Shown here piece by piece: positions 46,519-56,789 of a stretch of 64,000 nucleotides of DNA. Made by a program: the position numbers and the translations under genes. Position 1 is the first letter of the stretch; each line of letters opens with the position of its first letter. The notes beneath the pieces are model-generated. The model saw only the letters and a program-made list of their open reading frames with translations. It ran no database searches and was not told where the DNA came from. The DNA lies in NCBI GenBank assembly GCA_033964015.1, contig CM066917.1, positions 27,559,951-27,623,950 on the forward strand. Reading direction: 5' to 3'. The stretch is from Scolanthus callimorphus (lineage: Eukaryota; Cnidaria; Anthozoa; Actiniaria; Edwardsiidae).

Positions 46519-49500
46519 CTATTTTGTCTCGGCAAAGTAGAGGGCGGTGCATTTCCATGTCGGAACATGAACAACCTCTCTGTTTTCATTCACGACAACA
46601 ACGCGTCTTTGTTTGTAGTATTCGCCGAGCTGCAGATGGAAAAAGAAACGTTAATTCAGATTTTATTCAAACTATTGTAAATAATTAATAGAATGGGTTG
46701 CAACGTTTTTTTTTTTAAAGGAAGAAATAGTTTTAAAGGACCGTAGACAATCCATTGCACGTGGAACTCAAGAAGAACTGGATCAGTTCAACATGTTCAT
46801 TCAACTTTTTTTTTTCGGCGCAAAATTTTCAGTGATGCTCAGTAGATTCTCAAGGCTAATTAATTTTTGACTCAAAATCTTTGGGGGGGGAGGGGTAGGG
46901 GGATTTTGTTCATTTTAACATATGGTCTAAAACTAGCTCTGGGATTCACCAACATCCTTTTAATTCAACTTTTTGAATGTCAAACACTTATTTGATAAGT
47001 ATTATGTACATTTTGACCATTTTTTTCTAGTTGAGTATTTATCTGAAGAGTCAAATGGAAATTAAATGAAATCCAAGATGGCGGACAATATGTTCAAAAG
47101 TCGTCATTATGATGCAAGTTTAATAAAATTTATGTGTTAATGTTACAAATTATTACATTTACATTATCTTGATGTTAATTAGTTGGCTTTTAGAGTATTT
47201 AGAGTATTATCTACCAAGTTTTTGGAAGTTAATTAAAATTACTTAAAAATTGATAAAGCATTGAGAATGACGTCATTGTGACGTCACATTTTGCTCCCAC
47301 GTGACAAAAATAGGTGTGGTGATTTGTCTAAGGCTCATGGTCATTGTGTGAAAGTTTGATGATCATAGCCCCAGTGGTTCCAGAGATATAGAGGGGGGCC
47401 GAATTAGCCCCCCCCCCCTCCCCCCAGTCACAGATGGTCAAAAAAAACCAGTCTGAATAGGGTTAACATCGCTGGACGGCTTTCTCTTTTAGGGGTGATC
47501 TTGATCTTCAATAAATTTTAGGCAGATTGGTATCTTTTAGGGCCGGAACTGTGTCCAAATTGCTTTTTCTCATGATGGTGCTTCTAAAAACCGTGTAAGA
47601 AAGAGAGACTATTCGATGAGAAGACGATGAATTAGAAACAAAGACAGAAATGTCTTCATGGGTATTTTTCCCCTGTTACCTGTGTCCTTCGCGCCTACTT
47701 GGCACATAAAACCTAATCTTTTAGGGTATCTTTTAGGGTAAAAAATTTTTTGAGCCACGCCATGGCCCGCCATGTTTGGTATCTTTTAGGGGTGAAACTG
47801 AAAATTTCCGACGATCATCCCCCCCCCCCCCCCCCCGGGACCTTAAGACAGGGTTCGTCCACTCAGAAATTGGAAAAGAAATCCAGGAGTTTTTCGGAAT
47901 TTTTCCAGGATAATTTTCAGCCTTGTCAGTCCATTTTCGATAGCGTTTCAAGCTTGAAAAATATTTTTAGAATGATTACATTCTTGTTTTTGTGAATGAT
48001 GAAATTCGTTTCTTTTTTTCCAGGAGTTTTCCAGAACTTTGTTCGAAATTTCAGGAGTTTCAAGGACTTTCCAGGAGTAACAAAAATCCCCAGGATTTTC
48101 CAGGTTTTCCAGAAGCCTACCCTGCGAGCAGAAGTTACTTTCCCTGCGAGCTTGCGAGCAGAGGCTGCATTTTCTTTTACTTTTAATGTTTTCTTGTGTT
48201 TTTCAACTACCTTCCCTGCGAGCAGAGGCTGCATGTTTTTTTACTTATGTTTTCTTGTGTATTTCAACTACCTTCCTTGCGAGCAGAGGCTGCATTTTCT
48301 TTTACTTTTAATGTTTTCTTATGTTTTTCAACGCAAAAGTAGTGGCCTCTGCTAGCAGGGAACCAGAAGCCGTACGAATCCTGTTTAGAACAGAGTGAGA
48401 ATACTATACTAATTACCTGCTGACATCCAATCCTGTTGAAGAGAAAACGCCCCACGCCTGTGGGTTGTTCATCTTCGTAATGGCCCTGGTAGGTGTAGCT
48501 ATCCGTGCTCATACTCCCCTCGCCGTCAAACACTCCGTTCACCCAGTTACCTGCATTAAAGGTAGCAAATCAGGAGGCCGTTACTAGGAGTGGCGACCTT
48601 TCACATAGGACTGTCCGCTAACACTTAATAATTTGTGCTATTTTTAGCATCCGAGACAAGTATTCGCACCCTTCTATTCGTTGCTATTTGCAGCAAAGGT
48701 AGCCTTGTGCAAGATGGCGTTAAACGCCAGCCTATTCCCTGGTGTTCTTGCGGGGCCTCCTGTGGTAAGATATAGGGAGATTTGACGTCACCCGGGACTG
48801 CGGGTGAGCTCAGCCCAGTTGTCACGCCCAGTTGTCCTCACGGTTCATCTCCGAGCACAGGAATCCCGCTAAAATAGCCATTTTCCTCTTTGGAAATGGG
48901 CATAATTTGATCACTTCCCTTATTATTCGTCCACAGTGGACATAAAATAAGTAAAATTGCAACCGTGAAAACACATGTACATTTACCCGTAGTAATCAAA
49001 ATAACCCTCCAGATTAATAGAAAAACCTTTCAAGTGTTAGACAAATGAAATTCTAGGTTGTTTTGACCTGTTATCAAGAGGATGGAATTCGATTGCGATT
49101 TGAGCTATTTTCTTGTCAGAGAAGTGGTGGCCAGCAAGCGTGCGAGAGCCCCTTTAATTACCTTTGTAAGTGATGCCATTATTTGTGTAAGCGTATACGC
49201 CTTGGCCATTTTTCCTGCCGTTTTTCCACCCACCATCGTAGACGTCGCCGTTGGCGTACTTGTAGGCTCCTTTGCCGTTACGGATGCCGTTGGCCCACTC
49301 GCCGTCATATACTGAGCCGTCAGGATAGTACATAACGCCGTGACCGTGACGTTTGCCCTCTGAGTAGTTACCTTCGTATCTGATGATGAGGAAGAGCAGA
49401 TTCATGGTCACGTATGACATCCCAGACATCCTACTGCTATTTGAACATTATCCTGCTAGATTGAGCAGAATATCGTCTCTTACAATCAAACCGGATGTTC

Positions 49501-52500
49501 GTTTCCTCACAACTTTGCAACATTGTTGAACAACATTGCAATATTGATTATCAACTTGCTCGATCAATTTACAAATGTGTCGAGCAAGTTGCTAATAGCG
49601 CCGAACAATTTCCTAGAAGAAAATCTACCAAGGTGCTGAGTTTTGATTTAAACATATGGCTTATTTAAAGCAAAATCATACAAATGGTGAACAACTAAGC
49701 ACGTTGGTGGATTTTCTTCTAGGAAATTGTTCGGCGTTAGTTAGCAACTTGCTCGACACATTTGTAAATTGATCGAGCAAGTTGATAATCAATATTGCAA
49801 AGTGTTGTTCAGCAATGTTGCAAAGTTGTGAGGAAACGAACATCCGGTTTGACTGTAAGGAGTTACACGGTGCAGTGTTTTCTGCAACTTGTCTCGTAAT
49901 CCATTGCAAGACAAGCTGCAAGAGCCACTGCAGCTGATATTAGCTCGCATTGGTCGCTCGCAACGCATCGATCATTTTACTATTTGCGCGCCAAATAGTT
50001 CGAAGTCTATTTCAAAGTCGTCCGCCATTTTGGTACAGAACGCACATGCGCAAAGACGTCCGAGTGACGAAGATAATTGTATTAGGGATAGTCCTAAAAT
50101 AAGCGCATTTGCCAATTAGGGATAATCCCTAAGTTGAGGCCACATTTGTAATAACCTGCCACATTTGTAATAACTGCCACATTTGTAATAACATTGTGCC
50201 ACATTTGTAATAACTGCCACATTTGTAATAACATTGTGCCACATTTGTAATAACTGCCACATTTGTAATAGCGGAGCTCCTCAGCGGCCGAAGGCTGCAG
50301 AGCGGAGCACCATAGCTATCGCAGGACAAATGCAATAATTCAAACTTGAACTCAGGTATACGATCGATTTCATTTCTCATGGTTCAGCGGTATTCCCATA
50401 TGGGTATCGCGGACGCCTCCGTGGCTGCCTGGGCCTCCACCACAGGTAAACCAAGACCTCCCTCCGTTTATAAATATCTCAGGAAGGGATATAGTCAGGA
50501 CAACCAATGTAGGTGTCGGGGAGTTGCGTTAGTGGCAGGCGGGTGTAACTGCCTGGTCACGTGGTATGATCTCATCAATGACTTCATCATAGGAGAATGA
50601 GAATAGATCTCGGGAAAGGATGAATCACAGACAACCAAACTTGGGTGAAAATTGTCTAGGTGACAAAGCGAAGTGGTAATGTGACGTGACGTCATCGTTG
50701 ACGTCATTAAAGTATGAAAATTAATATCTCGTGAAGGGAAGACTCCAAGACAACCAAACTTTGGCGAAATTGTGTAGGTGAGTAGAGTAGTACTGACAAG
50801 ATGGACACGTGATGTGACGTCATCGATGACATCGATGATGTCGCGAAGCCTTAATATGGGAGCTAAATTGACAGGTTACAGTGCAGGCATGAGCAACGAT
50901 AAATCTAAGTGATAGTCTTGAGCTGATAATATGTTTTAACTACAAATCCAAAATTGAAAAGCGAAAGATGAGAAACTCAACAAACAAACGTACAATGACA
51001 CGATTTCACAAACCTTACGAACGTTCGGTAATCAAACTCAATCAGACCCCATTCGTTCGATTGAGTTTGATTGGGTTCGGTAATCAACCATAATCAAACT
51101 TTCCAGAGAAGTTTACAATCGAACGTTCGAGTGCTAAACTTGTTTTCAATCAATTTCAACTTGTTTTCACTTCAAGTGAAAAAAGTGTTATTAATCAACA
51201 ACAAGTCAAATACCTCCGGTGCTTGGGGAGCAAAAATATTGCCAGACAACAATGAATTATAAGTGTAGAGTAATGTGTAGTGCTTTTCATTGACACAAAG
51301 ATTATATATAGATTTAGGCACTGCATAAAAGTGGAGCTGGAGTTAATACATGTTATCGAGGGTAAGTCGAATTTTCTACATTTGATGACGTCATCGATGA
51401 CGTGATCTTGGTAGTGCACCCACATGCCTCCAAAAAACTTAATCCAAGTTTGGTTACCTAGCAATGTTGCCTTCTCCAGATATTGAGTTTTCTCTGTTTT
51501 GATGACGTCATAGATGACATCATGCCACGTGATCTTGGGGTGCAATCCCTTGCCTCCAAGAAAACTTTACCCAAGTTTGGCCACCTAGCGATGTTGCCTT
51601 CTTGAGATATTAACTTTTCCAATTTTGATGACGTCATCGATGACGTCACATCACATGACCATTTTGCTGCGCTTCTCTACTCACCTTTACCATGTTGTCC
51701 AAGTTTGGTTGTCTTGGAATCTTCCCTTCACGAGATATGATTTTTTCAACTTTTTGTCATCGATGACGACACGTACCTCCCCCTTACTTTCCACCTAGTT
51801 ATGAATTTATTACAAATGTGACAGAATTGGGTTACAAATGTGCAGTTATTACAAATGTGGCACAATGTTATTACAAATGTGGTAGTTATTACAAATATGG
51901 CACAATGTTATTACAAATGTGGCACAATGTTATTACAAATGTGGCAGTTATTACAAATGTGGCAGGTTATTACAAATGTGGCCTCAACAAGGGCATGTTC
52001 AAACCAGACAACGTCACACGGAAAGCCAGGCAAAGCGACTGAACTAGGCGAAAACAAGGCAAGAATCTGATTGTCTCATAAGGTTCGACTGGCAGAAAAG
52101 CAAAACCAAAGATAAATCGATGTTTTGAAAACGCGGGTCTAGATGCAACGATTGCAGCTGTAAGGAACGGAGTTACACTTTGGAAACCATTTCAATGTTC
52201 ATGCATTTCTTCCGATACTTTATTTCAAAATCCAATTCGGTGCTACTCTGCTTTTTGGAAGCCATTTCCGAGCTATAAGGCTTTGGAATCCATTTCAGTG
52301 TTACTGCGCTCGCAAAATAATCACATTTTAATCGGGATTTTCCTCTGATAATCCCCTGGCCGCCAAGTTACACTATCTTACCTAGCCCCTCCGCCTGCCG
52401 CGAAGACATATTTTCCCTTTCCGTTGCGTTTCCCATGCTCATATTGCCCATCATACAGATCACCGTTAGGTAAGAACGCCTTGGCCATGCCGTGCCTCTC

Positions 52501-52586
52501 GCCCTCCTCATTACGCTCTCCCTCGTATTTCCCCAAAACATCGGAACTTCAACATCCTCGTCATCTTCCCAGCCTCCGTCGGACAT
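46519..52586 (-). CDS. RSPH1: Radial spoke head protein 1 homologue (MORN repeats)
   Basis: Component of the radial spoke head of motile 9+2 cilia and flagella. Four minus-strand exons: 52586-52382 (start [19 protein letters not shown], then [14 protein letters not shown]), 49379-49162, 48550-48417 and 46629-46519. Together they give about 222 residues. MORN repeats run through exons 1-3, for example [38 protein letters not shown] and [18 protein letters not shown]. Exon 3 ends [11 protein letters not shown] and exon 4 continues [20 protein letters not shown] to [11 protein letters not shown], matching the GCEQHGEYR...VPKWKA region of mammalian RSPH1. The long acidic tail of the mammalian protein (309 residues in human) is absent. 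One base is missing near 52528-52534, breaking the frame after the start segment. Introns 1 and 2 hold transposons. Confidence 0.93.
46870..48115. other. Repeat-rich part of RSPH1 intron 3
   Basis: The stretch has G- or C-runs at 46885, 47410 and 47820, several copies of GGTATCTTTTAGGG at about 47530-47800, and CCAGGAGTTTT/TTTCCAGG words at 47880-48115. No exon is seen. The repeats look like decayed interspersed elements. Confidence 0.5.
48117..48358. repeat. Iterated CCCTGCGAGCAGAGGCTGC repeat
   Basis: Three copies of a unit of about 64 bp run CCCTGCGAGCAGAGGCTGCAT then TTTTACTTTTAATGTTTTC, and an inverted CTCTGCTAGCAGGG closes the block. It is related in style to the AGCCTGCGAGC elements at 53218-53484, 55544-55642 and 55755-55820. 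Confidence 0.7.
49483..49855. mobile_element. Long-arm MITE, CAGTCAAACC family, copy 2
   Basis: A 373-bp palindrome closely matching 10436-10802, starting CAATCAAACCGGATGTTCG and ending GGTTTGACTG. TA flanks it at 49481-49482 and 49856-49857. It lies in RSPH1 intron 1, close to exon 2. Confidence 0.85.
50133..51988. mobile_element. 1.86-kb element with iterated CCACATTTGTAATAA ends
   Basis: Both ends start TTGAGGCCACATTTGTAATA in inverted orientation, and each continues with about seven to nine spaced copies of CCACATTTGTAATAAC, mirror-imaged between 50139-50270 and 51826-51983. The interior carries repeats of TGACGTCATCGATGACGTCA and AAGTTTGGTTGTCTTGG type. There is no transposase frame, so it is a non-autonomous DNA element in RSPH1 intron 1. 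The target duplication is not clear. Confidence 0.82.
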
Positions 52587-52756
52587 TTTTATGAATTTAC
52601 AAGATAACCCAAAGTCTCTTTTTAGTTTTATGCGTTGCGCTGTGAGCTGCGAATGCGTTCTTCTGAAATGGAATGGGATTCTTTTATGACATCATAAGTG
52701 CTCTAAGAATATTTAAGCATCTCGATTGCACATGCGCGCGCAAAAAAGTGTCATCC

Positions 52757-52976
52757 ATTCTCGAACCCAGAGCTCCCCGGCTCGTATAACCTCGCGGGGG
52801 AGGCTCTGGTGACAGCCACTGACGCATGCGCGAGACGTAATACAGAGCCGCTGAGAGAAAGATCTTTAAGCGCATGCTCCAACGTTCAAAATCAGCCAAT
52901 CAGCGACGGCCCACAAATGGATGTCCCAGAGCCTCCCCTGCGAGCTGACGAGCCGGGGAGCTCTGGGTACGAGAAT
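52757..52976. mobile_element. Small palindromic element upstream of RSPH1
   Basis: ATTCTCGAACCCAGAGCTCC and its inverse GGAGCTCTGGGTACGAGAAT form arms that continue through CCCGGCTCG and GGAGGCTCTGG. It is about 220 bp long. It lies about 170 bp upstream of the RSPH1 start and so may overlap that promoter. Confidence 0.75.
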
Positions 52977-53041
52977 GAGTGTCATCGTATCGCTGCCATT
53001 CTCGAATAGGAATATATTAACAAGTTGCATTGTAATTTATT

Positions 53042-53103
53042 GTATGTTTGATGTTTTCATCAGAATTACTTCTTAACCTTTTTCTGATGAAAACATCAAA
53101 CAT
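53042..53103. repeat. Perfect hairpin
   Basis: TATGTTTGATGTTTTCATCA and its exact inverse face each other with a loop of about 17 bases (arm about 22 bp). It could be a cruciform or a small foldback element. No gene is nearby except the divergent RSPH1 start. Confidence 0.7.
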
Positions 53104-53217
53104 ATATTGGAGTTCGAGTTTGTTGTTGCTCGGACATTTTGACTTCCACTGGGACTGCCCATCGATTGGTGATTAATGAAGCGAAGACGGGATCGTTCTA
53201 TCAATATGGATGCGCTT

Positions 53218-53484
53218 TAGCCTGTGAGCCTGCTCTCCAGTGTTTTTTTTTTTTGGATGTTTGATGTTTTTTTTGGCGCGCGGGATTCCTGTGTGTGTTT
53301 TTTTTTTTATGTTTGATGCTTTTTTTGGCGCGCGGGATTCCTGTTTTTTTTTTTTTATGTTTGATGCTTTTTTTGGCGCGCGAGATTCCTGTGTCGCGGA
53401 AGAAGAAGTCACACAGGAATCCCGCGCGCCAAAAAATCAAACATCCAAAAAAAAAAAAAACCTGGAGAGCCGGTTTTCAGGCTA
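53218..53484. mobile_element. Foldback element with iterated GCGCGGGATTCC units
   Basis: The ends are TAGCCTGTGAGCC and the inverse GGTTTTCAGGCTA. The left half holds three copies of GGCGCGCGGGATTCCTGTG separated by T-runs and ATGTTTGATG; the right half has one inverted copy. It belongs to the same style as 55544-55642. Confidence 0.7.
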
Positions 53485-53938
53485 TACGACGCGTCTGTGT
53501 TGTTGAAACTTCATTTTATGCCATTTCATTACTGCAATGCACTCTGATCTGCAGCCTGGAAAGTCGATCAAAATGGCGTTCATTTTCGACGACGCCTCGA
53601 GAGATAACTGCTATTGTTCGGTTATCATCTTACGTTAGCATGGTTATTGTCGCCATATCAATGAACTCCTGATTATTAATAAACTACAACCAGATGCAAA
53701 GGGGACAAAGTGTACTTTCGTATGTACACTTAGCCTTTTGGAGGGTTGTTTCGTGCTGTCTTGATCGCAAAGCAAAAATATTGATAGCCCGCGCGAGCGT
53801 CAGTTTAATGAAACGTGCTAGCGAATTTTTGGCCGCATGAAAAATGGGACGAGTTAAAATTGGAGACAGAGGCGCGGGGAACGAGTTCGGTATCGTCAAA
53901 AGATACTAAAAGCCTAGGGTACGAGCCCCCCACGATAA

Positions 53939-54855
53939 TGCACCAGTCAATTGTAACCACCACCCCCCCAACCTCGGGGAAGGGTGGGGGCAACGTGGGG
54001 CATTTGTACGTATCGGTCACGTTTTGGTCCCGACTACATGGGGGATATTCTTGTCATGGACCCCCCACCCCTGAGTGTGGGGGATTAGTTGGGGTATAGA
54101 ACTTAATTTCCAATCTTTCTCTCTTCACCTTGGAACACATCCACCTCTATACTAGTGAGCGCTGACCACACATGCCAAACGATTGATGTGATTTTCCGAG
54201 GAAATTTGAGGTCAGTGCATTTTATATCTTATTAGGTACTTTCATGATTATCCCTAATAACTTTCGAAAGTGTTGTCAGTGCTTACTCTCAAAATATACA
54301 ATGCCGCGGGCATTGTCCCATCAAAAATGCCATATGTCCGGCCAATTTTCCAGTAGAGACAATCAGGAAAAAGGATTGAAGGGTCATAAATTCCGATCAA
54401 GTCACTCAAGTAAGAACAATTATTTCCAGCTCTGTTTTCTTGCGGCTTCTGAATTAATAAAGTAGGTGCGTATATAGCTCTTATCCTCAAAACTCTAAAC
54501 GCTTTACAATTTTGGATAACTCATCCTATAGAAACCTGTTTTATAATAATGAGTGTGTATTAGTATGGCGAGTTCTGTGACACAGAGGTAGGGCAACTTC
54601 CAGCAATAAATGGTTCCGCAGAGGAGTCAGGGACCGAGAAACACTTTTAGGAGGAATATTTCAGACGAGAGGACTCGACATATATTGGCATAGTAGCATC
54701 GAATCAATTCAATCCTTGCCCCACAGGGTGGGGGATTTTCCAACACGTATCGCCTCAAGGGTGGGGACAAAAATCTAGTATTGCTCAGCTAAGAGTCCAT
54801 GTCCCCACCCTTCCCCGAGGTTGGGGGGGGGGGGTGGTTACAGTTGACTGGTGCA
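53939..54855. mobile_element. Harbinger-like non-autonomous element
   Basis: The ends begin TGCACCAGTCAA and continue TGTAACCACC with C/G runs and CCTCGGGGAAGGGTGGGG, inverted over about 55 bp. TAA stands on both sides (53936-53938 and 54856-54858). A 3-bp TAA duplication suits PIF/Harbinger. There is no transposase frame in the 917-bp body. Confidence 0.65.
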
Positions 54856-54946
54856 TAAAGCTGATGGGGAAAATATGACCGGTTCGGACTAAATTCGGAC
54901 TAAATTCAAAGTGAACCCCGATAGTGCATGAAGCTAAGGCTATACA

Positions 54947-55100
54947 GCTATTTCAAGAAACATTGTCGGTAAAGCGCTCAAGCGTACGCGCCAAGACCGC
55001 TAGGAAATATGGGTAAACACCCGAACAAATATTTGTAGATATCTCTAGTCGAGGCATACGTTTAGTACCTTATTCTCGATTCGTTTTCTTATTCTCTCAA
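54947..55100 (+). repeat. Dispersed repeat, copy 2
   Basis: Second copy of the repeat at 1874-2009, in the same orientation, with insertions of about 12 and 20 bases relative to copy 1. A C-run at 55187-55204 follows it. Confidence 0.6.
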
Positions 55101-55543
55101 CTTTGATACGACAACCTTTATGCTGTAAGCATTGGCACGATATCATAGCTCGCCCCTCGGACCTTTCCCCTCCCCCTCCCTCCATCCCCCCCCCCCCCCC
55201 CCCCTTCTCATATTTCGCGCGGCGAATCAAAAATCTCGGTTTAGACTTTCTCGAAGTCCTTTGAAACGTCTTTTTATATGCGGGGTATAGAGAGATCGGC
55301 GTAAGTCAAGTCTGCAGGTTTTTCTCTGACCCTAAAACTCGACGGGAAACGCCTGCTATGTTGGCTATATCTCAAAAGCTATGATCACTACGCACTTTGC
55401 TTTGTATTCTTGTAGTCATTGTAAATCTTTACTATTGTTATTTTTTGTTGTACTATACACTAATAAAGTGAGTTAGCATTTTGATCAATGACGTCACAAG
55501 AAAAATGATACCATACTGCGGAGCTCGAAAACCATCCAAAACG

Positions 55544-55642
55544 TAAGCCTGCGAGCCGGCTCTCCATGAGTGGTTTTCTTTCGGATATTTTGTTTTTGGG
55601 GGCTTCAGGATACCTGTATCTGGAGAGCCGGCTCGGCAGGCT
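55544..55642. mobile_element. 99-bp AGCCTGCGAGC foldback with 10-bp flanking repeat
   Basis: The arms are AGCCTGCGAGCCGGCTCTCC and the near-perfect inverse. The ten bases ATCCAAAACG stand directly before (55534-55543) and after (55643-55652), which looks like a target-site duplication. The spacer holds TTCGGATATTTTGTTTTTGG. Related elements lie at 53218-53484 and 55755-55820. Confidence 0.75.
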
Positions 55643-55754
55643 ATCCAAAACGGGGCAACACGCATCCCCCTCTTACATAGGAACATAGGGAAGTTCCCCG
55701 GCTGAAAGGTACCAACGACGTTAAAAAGATTATCTTGTTTTTGTCTTGATCTTT

Positions 55755-55820
55755 TAGCCTGCGTGCAGCCGGACTGAACTTTACTTTCCCGGGGTCAAGT
55801 GCAAGCTGTGGCGCAGGCTA
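55755..55820. repeat. Short TAGCCTGCG palindrome
   Basis: TAGCCTGCG and CGCAGGCTA face each other across about 48 bases. It is probably a deletion form of the AGCCTGCGAGC family. Confidence 0.5.
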
Positions 55821-55995
55821 GGAGCTGTCGAAGGAAAGAGCAAATGTCGCATAACATTTAGCGTGGGTGATGACAACTATTTAGCTGACAACTTTTCACG
55901 ACAAGTGTCGACATGCTTTCGACGCTTCTCGAAACTTCAACTAATATTATGCTTGTCGCGCGATATTGCGTTCTCGCTGAAATACATCCACGGAT

Positions 55996-56178
55996 TAAAG
56001 GGAACCTGTCATGATACGCGCATGCTCCAGGAGCGATCACTCTGATTCATCAGTAAAACTCATTAAACCATCCTATCAGATAACTATTTAAAGGGAGCCT
56101 GTCACGATACGCGCATGCTCCAGGAGCGATCACTCTGATTCATCAGCGAAACTCATTAAACCATCCTATCAGATAACT
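55996..56178 (+). repeat. 92-bp tandem duplication
   Basis: Two copies start TAAAGGGAACCTGTCATGAT and TAAAGGGAGCCTGTCACGAT and end ATCAGATAACT, differing by only a few bases. Each contains ACGCGCATGCTCCAGGAGCG. It is a recent local duplication. Confidence 0.85.
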
Positions 56179-56307
56179 CTATAAGAATATGTAAAGTTAA
56201 AAAGAATGGTTCGATGGATCGAGAAATAGCGAGATTATAAACGATTGTTTTTTCGAGTTTTTTTAGCTTTCGCTGGCCATTGTTACGGGACGATACTTCT
56301 CCATTGG

Positions 56308-56778
56308 CCGTTTTCACACTACAGACGAGTAACTCGTCCAAGACGAGTTACTCGTCCGGACGAGAAGCTCGTCTAGATGTGAAAACGGGTCGAGACGGTG
56401 TTTTGGACAAGAAACTCGTCCGTCTGTAACTTAGTCGAAACGACGAAGTTACATGATGACGAGTTTCTCGTCTAGACGGAAAACTCGTCTTAAATTCACA
56501 CTAGACGGAGTTTGCAGACGAGTAGCCCGAAGTATTTCGTCCCAGGAAGACTGGAACTAGAATGCCCCCAAGGAGTAGGGGTAATAAAGATGGCGCCGAA
56601 GGTGGCTATGTAACACGCGAGCACGCCATCGGGCTCTAAAAGCACCCTTGACTCGTCTAATGTGAATTCACGTCGGTGTTTTAAAGACGAGTTTCACGAC
56701 ACGAATTCACATTAGACGGGAAACTCGTCTGACGAGAAACTCGTCTGGACGAGTTACTCGTCTGTAGTGTGAAAACGG
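56308..56778. mobile_element. MITE made of GACGAGTTACTCGTC palindromes
   Basis: The ends are CCGTTTTCACACTACAGACG and the exact inverse. Inside both ends GACGAGTTACTCGTC and GACGAGAAACTCGTC recur about ten times, each a palindrome itself, so the single strand could fold into multiple hairpins. The middle (about 56520-56640) is unique. I could not settle a target duplication. Confidence 0.8.
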
Positions 56779-56789
56779 CTATTCACCCC

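Noticed and set aside
48264..48417. Extension of RSPH1 exon 3 beyond its donor
   Set aside because: Homology stops exactly at the GT donor after GCQQ and resumes in the exon at 46629; the rest reads into repeat sequence.
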